Shown here piece by piece: positions 58,334-64,000 of a stretch of DNA of 64,000 bases. The stretch comes from Nitrospirota bacterium. Lineage in GTDB: Bacteria > Nitrospirota > JACRHL01. Numbering within the stretch: the stretch's first letter is position 1; each line of letters starts with the position of its first letter. The position numbers and the translations under genes were made by a program. The notes under the pieces were generated by a model. The model saw nothing but the letters and a program-made list of their open reading frames with translations. It was not told where the DNA came from and ran no database searches. The DNA lies in contig JACRHL010000018.1 in the NCBI GenBank assembly GCA_016212085.1, positions 71,487 to 135,486 on the forward strand, in the 5' to 3' direction.

Positions 58334-60118
58334 ATGGCGTTGGCTTGGTTTACCCGTGGCGTGGCGCTGGGCGTTGTGTCGGTTGCGTTGGCGCTGCTGG
58401 CCGCCGGCAGCGCGCCGGCCCAGGGCCTGACGCTGCCGGGCGGCGCCACCCCCGGCGGCGTGCCGGCCGAGCGGCCCTTGCTGGTGCCGTTCCGCGTCCT
58501 TCCGGGGCAGGCCATCACCGCTCCCGCCGAGCCCAGCCCCTCCGGGGATGCCCGGCAGGACCGTTTCGAGGTGCGCTCCCTGCTGCTGGAAGGCGCCCGT
58601 GACCGGCCCGACCTGGACATCTCGCTGGTGGAGCTGGCCCAGTTGGTGGAGCGCATGCGCCTGGCCTCGGTGGAGGACGAGGCGCCCCGGGGCTTCACCC
58701 GCCTGCTCTCCCTGGCGCGCCTGGGCCAGATCGCCGGGGTCGTCACCCAGTATTACCGCGACCGGGGGCTGATGCTGACCCAGGCCTACGTGCCCGCCCA
58801 GACCGTGGAGGAGGGCCGGGTGGTGATTCGGGTGGTGGAGGGCATCCTTTCCGGCGTGGTTGTGGAAGGGGCCCGGCGTTACGACACCGCCCGGCTGCTG
58901 GCGCCCTTCTCCGGCCTAGCCGGCCGCCCCGTCACCCAGCAATCGGTGGAAAAGGCGTTGTTGGCCGCCAACGCCTATCCCGGCGTGCGGGTGTTCGGCG
59001 TGTTCCGCCCCGGACCGGAACCGGGCACCTCGGAACTGGTGCTGAACGTGGACGAGGTGCCGCTGCTCACCGGCGAGCTGTTCCTGGACAACCACGGCAC
59101 CGTCTACACCGGCGACATCCGCACCCGCGCCGAGGTGGTCCTGAACAACCCCTGGGGGGGTGGCGAACAGCTTTCCGGCACCGCCCAGTTCACCGTAAGC
59201 CCCGCCAAGTCCCGCTATTACGCCCTGCAATACCTGCGGCCGCTGGCCGATTCCCGCACCCGCCTGGGGGCGCGCGCGGCGCGCAACGGTTTCGAGCTGG
59301 GCGGCAGCCTGGGCCCGCTGGACCTGGAGGGGGAGAGCATCGAGGCGGAGCTGTTCGCCCGCCGCCAGTTGACCCGCCGGCGCACCGGCGGCACCCACGC
59401 GCGCCTGGGCCTGACCCTCAAGCACGCGGAGATGAGCATCCCCATCGCCCGCCAGGACGACCTGACCGTGGCCGCCCTGGAGTGGGGCTTCGAGCGGCAG
59501 ATCGGCCGGCGCGGCGGATCGGATCTGGCCGATGTCACCATCAGCCAGGGGCTCGACACCCTGGGCGCGATGGATGGCGACAGCGATCCCCGCGCCAGCC
59601 GGGTGGGCGGCTCGGGCCAGGGGGCGGGCTCCGTGTTCACCAAGGTGAATGCCCGCTACCAGAAGCTGCGACCGGTGACCGCCAACGGCAACCTGTGGCT
59701 GCGCGCCGCCACCCAGTACTCCGGCGACCTGCTCACCTCCATCGAGCAGATGCCCGTGGGCGGCCCGGACACGGTGCGCGCCTACCCGGTGTCGGAGGCG
59801 CTGGTGGACAAGGGGTTCGCCGTGTCCGTGGACTGGCTGGCGCGGGTGCCCTTCATCCACCGCCGGCAGGCCTTTGCCGGCCGCACCTGGGGCGACCTGC
59901 TCAAGGTGGCCGTGTTCGCCGACACCGCCGGCGGCTGGCTGAACGATCCGCTGGTGACGGAGAACCCCTACGTGCGCCTGAACGGCGTGGGCGTCGGCCT
60001 GCGCTTCCACCTGGAGCGCTTGAGCGCCAACCTGGAGTGGGCGCGCCCCGTGGCCGGGCCCACCGCCTCCGATGGCGACGGCTCGCGGCTTTACTTCGCC
60101 GTGGGGCTCACGCTGTGA
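58334..60118 (+). CDS. TpsB outer-membrane transporter (ShlB/FhaC family)
   Basis: POTRA_2-like ITQYYRDRGLMLTQAYVPAQTVEEGRVVIRVVEG; 16-strand barrel C-term with VGGPDTVRAYP motif. Confidence 0.9.
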   Translation: MALAWFTRGVALGVVSVALALLAAGSAPAQGLTLPGGATPGGVPAERPLLVPFRVLPGQAITAPAEPSPSGDARQDRFEVRSLLLEGARDRPDLDISLVELAQLVERMRLASVEDEAPRGFTRLLSLARLGQIAGVVTQYYRDRGLMLTQAYVPAQTVEEGRVVIRVVEGILSGVVVEGARRYDTARLLAPFSGLAGRPVTQQSVEKALLAANAYPGVRVFGVFRPGPEPGTSELVLNVDEVPLLTGELFLDNHGTVYTGDIRTRAEVVLNNPWGGGEQLSGTAQFTVSPAKSRYYALQYLRPLADSRTRLGARAARNGFELGGSLGPLDLEGESIEAELFARRQLTRRRTGGTHARLGLTLKHAEMSIPIARQDDLTVAALEWGFERQIGRRGGSDLADVTISQGLDTLGAMDGDSDPRASRVGGSGQGAGSVFTKVNARYQKLRPVTANGNLWLRAATQYSGDLLTSIEQMPVGGPDTVRAYPVSEALVDKGFAVSVDWLARVPFIHRRQAFAGRTWGDLLKVAVFADTAGGWLNDPLVTENPYVRLNGVGVGLRFHLERLSANLEWARPVAGPTASDGDGSRLYFAVGLTL

Positions 60119-63100
60119 GCGCCCGCCACCCCACGCGCCGCGTCGCCCGCTGTGCGGCCCTCTATTTAAATGTATATATATTGGTCGCGTCGGCCCTGGC
60201 CGCCCCGGCCCTGGCCGGACCCCAGGGGGGCGCGGTGGCGGCGGGCAGCGGCGCCATCAGCCAACCCAGCGCCCTGGAGACGGTGGTCAGCCAGGCCTCC
60301 CAGTCCCTGGTGGTGGACTGGGCGTCCTTTGACGTGGGCGCCGCCGAGCGCGTGCGCTTCGACCAGCCCGGCCCCACGGCGGCGGTGCTGAACCGCATCG
60401 GCGACGCAAACCCCAGTGTGATCCAGGGGCGCATCGACGCCAACGGCCGGGTGTTCCTGTCCAACCCCAGCGGCGTCATCTTCGGCGCCGGGGCGCGGGT
60501 GAACGTGGGGGCGCTGGTGGCCACCTCGCTGAACGTGGACGCGGACGCCTTCATGCAGGGCCGGTACCTGCTGGACGGCGACGGTGGCGTGGTGATCAAC
60601 CACGGCCTCATCCAGGCGGCGCGGGGTGGCTCCGTGTCGCTGGTGGGGGGGGCCGTGGAGAATCACGGGCTGATCGCCGCCGACCTGGGGCAGGTGAACC
60701 TGGCCGCCGGGCGCACGGCGGTGATGGACTTCGATGGCGACGGATTGATTGCCTTCGCCGTGGACGGGGCGGCCGTCACGGACCGGGTGGTCAACGCGGG
60801 TACCATCCAGGCGGCGGGGGGCGCGGTGCTGCTGAGTGCCGCCGATGCGGCGGACGTGCTGGCCGGCGTGGTGAACCACACGGGCATGATCGTGGCCGGC
60901 GGCGTTGCCACCGATGGCGGCATGGTGCGCCTGGTGGCGGGCACGGTCACCCAGGCGGGGGGTATCGACGCCACCTCGGCCACGGCGTCCGGCGGCGGCG
61001 TGCACCTTTTGGGCGATGCGGTGCGCCTGACGGGGGCCTCGGTCACCGACGTGTCCGGCGCCAGCGGCGGCGGCGCCATCCTGGCGGGGGGCGACCTGCA
61101 CGGCGCGGCCGTGGCGGGCGGTCCGGTGGCCACGCGCACCACCGTGGAGGCCGGCGCCCGCCTGGCGGCGGACGCCACCGCCAATGGCGACGGCGGCAGG
61201 GTGGTGGTCTGGGCGGACGACACCACCCGCTTCCGGGCCGCCATCTCCGCCCGGGGCGGCGCCCAGGGCGGAGATGGCGGCCTGGTGGAGGTCTCCGGCG
61301 CCCGGGGCCTGGGCTTTGCCGGCGCCGTGGACACATCCGCCCCGGCGGGCGCCACCGGCACCCTGCTGCTGGACCCGGCCACCCTCACCATCACCGACGC
61401 GGCCACGGCGGGAGACCAGGACGGGAACCTGAGCGCCGACGGCCAGATCCTCGCCGCCGACCTGGACACGGCCCTGAACCAGGTGTCGTGGGGCGCCATC
61501 GACGCCCTGGCGGCCACCACCCACGTGGTGCTGGAGGCCACCGGCCAGGTGACCGTGGCCGACGTGACCGGCGCGGCGGGCGGCACCGTCACATCCAACA
61601 ACCTGGTGCAGCTCGACCTGACCACCGGCAGCCTGACCATCCGCTCCACCGGCGGCGGCGTGGCCTTCGCCGACGTGAACGACACCATTCGCACCGAGGG
61701 CGGGTCCGTCACCATCCAGGGTCTGGGGGGCGGCGTGAGCGCCGGCGGCATCAACACCACCGGCGCCGGCGGCGCCCGGACCGGCGGGGCGGTATCCATC
61801 GGCGCCACGGGCAATCTGTCGGTCCAGGCCGTCACCACCGGCAACGCCGCCGTGACCCTGACGGCGGACAGCGACGGCAACACGCCGGGGGCGGTGCTGT
61901 CCCTGGGTGGCGCCATCGCCAGTGGCGGCGGGGCCGTGTCCCTGAACGGCGGCGCCGACCGGGACGACACCCTGGCCGCCGCCAGCCAGACCAACGCCTG
62001 GTCCATCACCGGCTTGGGCAGCGGCACCCTGAACGGGCAGGCCTTCGCCAACTTCGCGGGCCTTACCGGCGGCGGCGGGGACGACACCTTCACCTTCGGC
62101 GCCACCGGCGCCATCGCCGGCCTGGTCGACGGCGGCGCCCATGTGACCGGCGACCAGGCCAGCTACCTAGCCGTGACCGCCCCGGTGAGCGTGGTGCTGG
62201 GCACCGGCGTGACCAACGTCGAGGTGCTGGCGGGCGACGGCGTGAACGACACGCTCTCCGGCCCCAACCAGGCCAACGCCTGGTCCCTCACCGGCGTGAA
62301 CACGGGCTCGGTGAACGGCGTCGTGTTCGGCAACTTCGTCAACCTGGTGGGCGGTACCGGCAACGACACCTTCACCATCAGCGGCGGCTCCCTGGCAGGC
62401 ACCGTGGACGGCGCCCTGGGCACGGACACGCTGATCGGCCAGAACGGCGCCAACACCTGGGCCGTCACCGGGGCGGGGAGCGGCACCGTCACCCGCACCG
62501 GCGGCTTTGCGGGCATGGAGAACCTGACCGGCGGCTCCGGGGCCGACGGCTTCACCCTGGCGGGCGGCACCCTGTCCGGCGCCATCGCCGCTGGCGCGGG
62601 GACGGACACCCTCACCGGAGGCAACGGGGCCAACGCCTGGAACCTCACCGGCACCGGCACGGGCACCGTGACCGGCGCGGGCGGCGGGTTTTCCGGCTTC
62701 GAGCACCTGGCCGGCGGCGGTAACGACGACGCCTTCACCTTCCAGGCGGCGGGCGCCGTGACCGGCACCGTGAGCGGCGGCGCCCACCTGCTGGGCGACA
62801 GCGCCGACTACAGCCTGGTGACCGCCCCCGTGAACCTGACCGACGGCGGCAATATCTTGGGCTTCGAGTCCCTGATCGGCGACGGCGTGGGCGACACCCT
62901 CACCGGCGCCAGCGGGAACACCGCCTGGACCGTGACCGGCACCAACGCGGGCACCATGGGGGCCACCGCGTTCTCCGGCTTCGCATCCCTGTCCGGCGGC
63001 GGCGGGGACGACGCCTTCACCTACGGCCCCCTGGGCCGGGTGACCGGCACCGTGACCGGCGGCGCCCACGCCCTGGGTGACCGCATCGACCTGTCCGCCG

Positions 63101-64000
63101 TCACCGCGCCCCTGGCGGTGGACACCACGGCGGGGCTGACCGGTTTCGAATCCTACACCGGCGACGGGGCGAACGACACCCTGTTCGCCGGCAACGGCGC
63201 CAATACCTGGACCGTGACCGGCACCGGCCTGGGCACCGTGAACGCCATCACCTTCAACGGCTTCCACGACCTGATCGGCGGCGGCGGCGCCGACGCCTTC
63301 ACCCTCGCCGGGGGCACCGTGGCCGGCGCGTTGAGCGGCGGGGCGGGAACGGACACCCTCACCGCCGGCAACGGGGCCAACACCTGGACCGTGACCGGCG
63401 CCGGAACCGGCACACTCACCGGAACCGGCGGCTTTTCGGGCTTCGAGAACCTCATCGGCGGCGCCCTGGCGGACGCCTTCACCCTGGCCGGCGGCACGAT
63501 CACCGGCACCGTGGACGGTGGCGCGGGAACGGACAGCCTGACCGCCAGCAGCACGGTCAACACCTGGAGCATCACGTCCCCGGGTGGCGGCACGCTCACC
63601 GGTACCGGCGGCTTCGCCAACTTCGAGAACCTGACCGGCGGCGCCCTGGCGGACGCCTTCACCCTGGCGGGCGGCACGATTACCGGGACGGTCGACGGCG
63701 CGGCGGGGACGGACACCCTCACCGCCGGTAACGGGGCCAACACCTGGGCGGTGACGTCCCTGGGCGGCGGCACGGTCACCGGCAGCGGCAGTTTCGCCAA
63801 CATGGAGAACCTGACCGGCGGCAGCCTGGCGGACGGATTCACCCTGGCGGGCGGCACGGTGGCCGGCACCGTGAACGGCGGCGCGGGGACGGACAGCCTC
63901 ACCGCCGCCAACACCACCAACACCTGGGCCGTCACCGCCCTGGGAACCGGCACGGTGACGGGCACCGGCGGCTTTGCGAACGTCGAGAATCTGACCGGCG
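60115..64000 (+). CDS. TpsA filamentous-haemagglutinin-like adhesin, partial (runs off window)
   Basis: Open frame from GTG 60115 through the window end: SARHPTRRVARCAALYLNVYILVASALAAPALAGPQGG..FLSNPSGVIFGAGARVNVGALVATS (TPS domain), then repeats. Not in the supplied ORF track. Confidence 0.88.
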   Translation, partial: MSARHPTRRVARCAALYLNVYILVASALAAPALAGPQGGAVAAGSGAISQPSALETVVSQASQSLVVDWASFDVGAAERVRFDQPGPTAAVLNRIGDANPSVIQGRIDANGRVFLSNPSGVIFGAGARVNVGALVATSLNVDADAFMQGRYLLDGDGGVVINHGLIQAARGGSVSLVGGAVENHGLIAADLGQVNLAAGRTAVMDFDGDGLIAFAVDGAAVTDRVVNAGTIQAAGGAVLLSAADAADVLAGVVNHTGMIVAGGVATDGGMVRLVAGTVTQAGGIDATSATASGGGVHLLGDAVRLTGASVTDVSGASGGGAILAGGDLHGAAVAGGPVATRTTVEAGARLAADATANGDGGRVVVWADDTTRFRAAISARGGAQGGDGGLVEVSGARGLGFAGAVDTSAPAGATGTLLLDPATLTITDAATAGDQDGNLSADGQILAADLDTALNQVSWGAIDALAATTHVVLEATGQVTVADVTGAAGGTVTSNNLVQLDLTTGSLTIRSTGGGVAFADVNDTIRTEGGSVTIQGLGGGVSAGGINTTGAGGARTGGAVSIGATGNLSVQAVTTGNAAVTLTADSDGNTPGAVLSLGGAIASGGGAVSLNGGADRDDTLAAASQTNAWSITGLGSGTLNGQAFANFAGLTGGGGDDTFTFGATGAIAGLVDGGAHVTGDQASYLAVTAPVSVVLGTGVTNVEVLAGDGVNDTLSGPNQANAWSLTGVNTGSVNGVVFGNFVNLVGGTGNDTFTISGGSLAGTVDGALGTDTLIGQNGANTWAVTGAGSGTVTRTGGFAGMENLTGGSGADGFTLAGGTLSGAIAAGAGTDTLTGGNGANAWNLTGTGTGTVTGAGGGFSGFEHLAGGGNDDAFTFQAAGAVTGTVSGGAHLLGDSADYSLVTAPVNLTDGGNILGFESLIGDGVGDTLTGASGNTAWTVTGTNAGTMGATAFSGFASLSGGGGDDAFTYGPLGRVTGTVTGGAHALGDRIDLSAVTAPLAVDTTAGLTGFESYTGDGANDTLFAGNGANTWTVTGTGLGTVNAITFNGFHDLIGGGGADAFTLAGGTVAGALSGGAGTDTLTAGNGANTWTVTGAGTGTLTGTGGFSGFENLIGGALADAFTLAGGTITGTVDGGAGTDSLTASSTVNTWSITSPGGGTLTGTGGFANFENLTGGALADAFTLAGGTITGTVDGAAGTDTLTAGNGANTWAVTSLGGGTVTGSGSFANMENLTGGSLADGFTLAGGTVAGTVNGGAGTDSLTAANTTNTWAVTALGTGTVTGTGGFANVENLTG
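63349..64000 (+). repeat. 180-bp (60-aa) in-frame tandem repeats in the adhesin
   Basis: Equivalent codons at 63361, 63541, 63721 and 63901 (accgccggca / accgccagca / accgccggta / accgccgcca); consensus GTDTLTAGNGANTWTVT..GTLTGTGGFANFENLTGGALADAFTLAGGTITGTVDGGA. Confidence 0.92.

Noticed and set aside
57768-58334. Prophage remnant
   Set aside because: Only lysis genes present; no structural, replication or integrase genes around, so not called a prophage.
60166-62142. 658-aa minus-strand ORF and other minus ORFs to 63965
   Set aside because: Antisense of the tpsA adhesin; the plus-strand frame has the signal peptide and TPS motifs.
63349-64000. CRISPR-like periodic repeat
   Set aside because: Unit is 180 bp, in frame, coding and without spacer structure; protein repeat, not CRISPR. 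No CRISPR array seen anywhere in the window.

Overview
High-GC proteobacterial chromosomal segment. Lifestyle is inferred to be sulfur-oxidising from the gene content. All calls are by eye from sequence and the ORF track; no searches were run. Left to right: a two-component system whose NtrC-like regulator lacks the GAFTGA loop; an SLC13/TrkA-C transporter; an AT-rich insert with a HEPN/AbiU2-like gene beside tRNA-fMet; an SDR and a TPR/O-GlcNAc transferase; a long operon (about 10.2-19.6 kb) joining a DUF2892 protein, sulfide:quinone oxidoreductase, ArsR regulator, complete RND tripartite pump, two rhodaneses and DUF302, behind a palindrome-bearing promoter; a FadL porin; housekeeping genes (ABC transporter, LolA, FtsK, RNase J, MscS, FMN-GltS-like); two families of small inverted-repeat elements; tmRNA (ssrA) followed by a decayed island with an integrase stub, truncated and intact czcC, czcBA, small metal-associated proteins, an IS5-like remnant and a DUF1302/LolA-like/MMPL trio; a second sulfur cluster (ArsR-rhodanese, SHOCT, FccB/SQR-like, DsrE); a stand-alone GH108 endolysin and 3TM holin pair; and a two-partner secretion locus. 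The tpsA adhesin there runs off the window end, has exact 180-bp repeats, and is missing from the supplied ORF track. The best candidates for something new are the sulfide-linked RND operon, the lysis cassette next to the TPS locus, and the repeat-element families.
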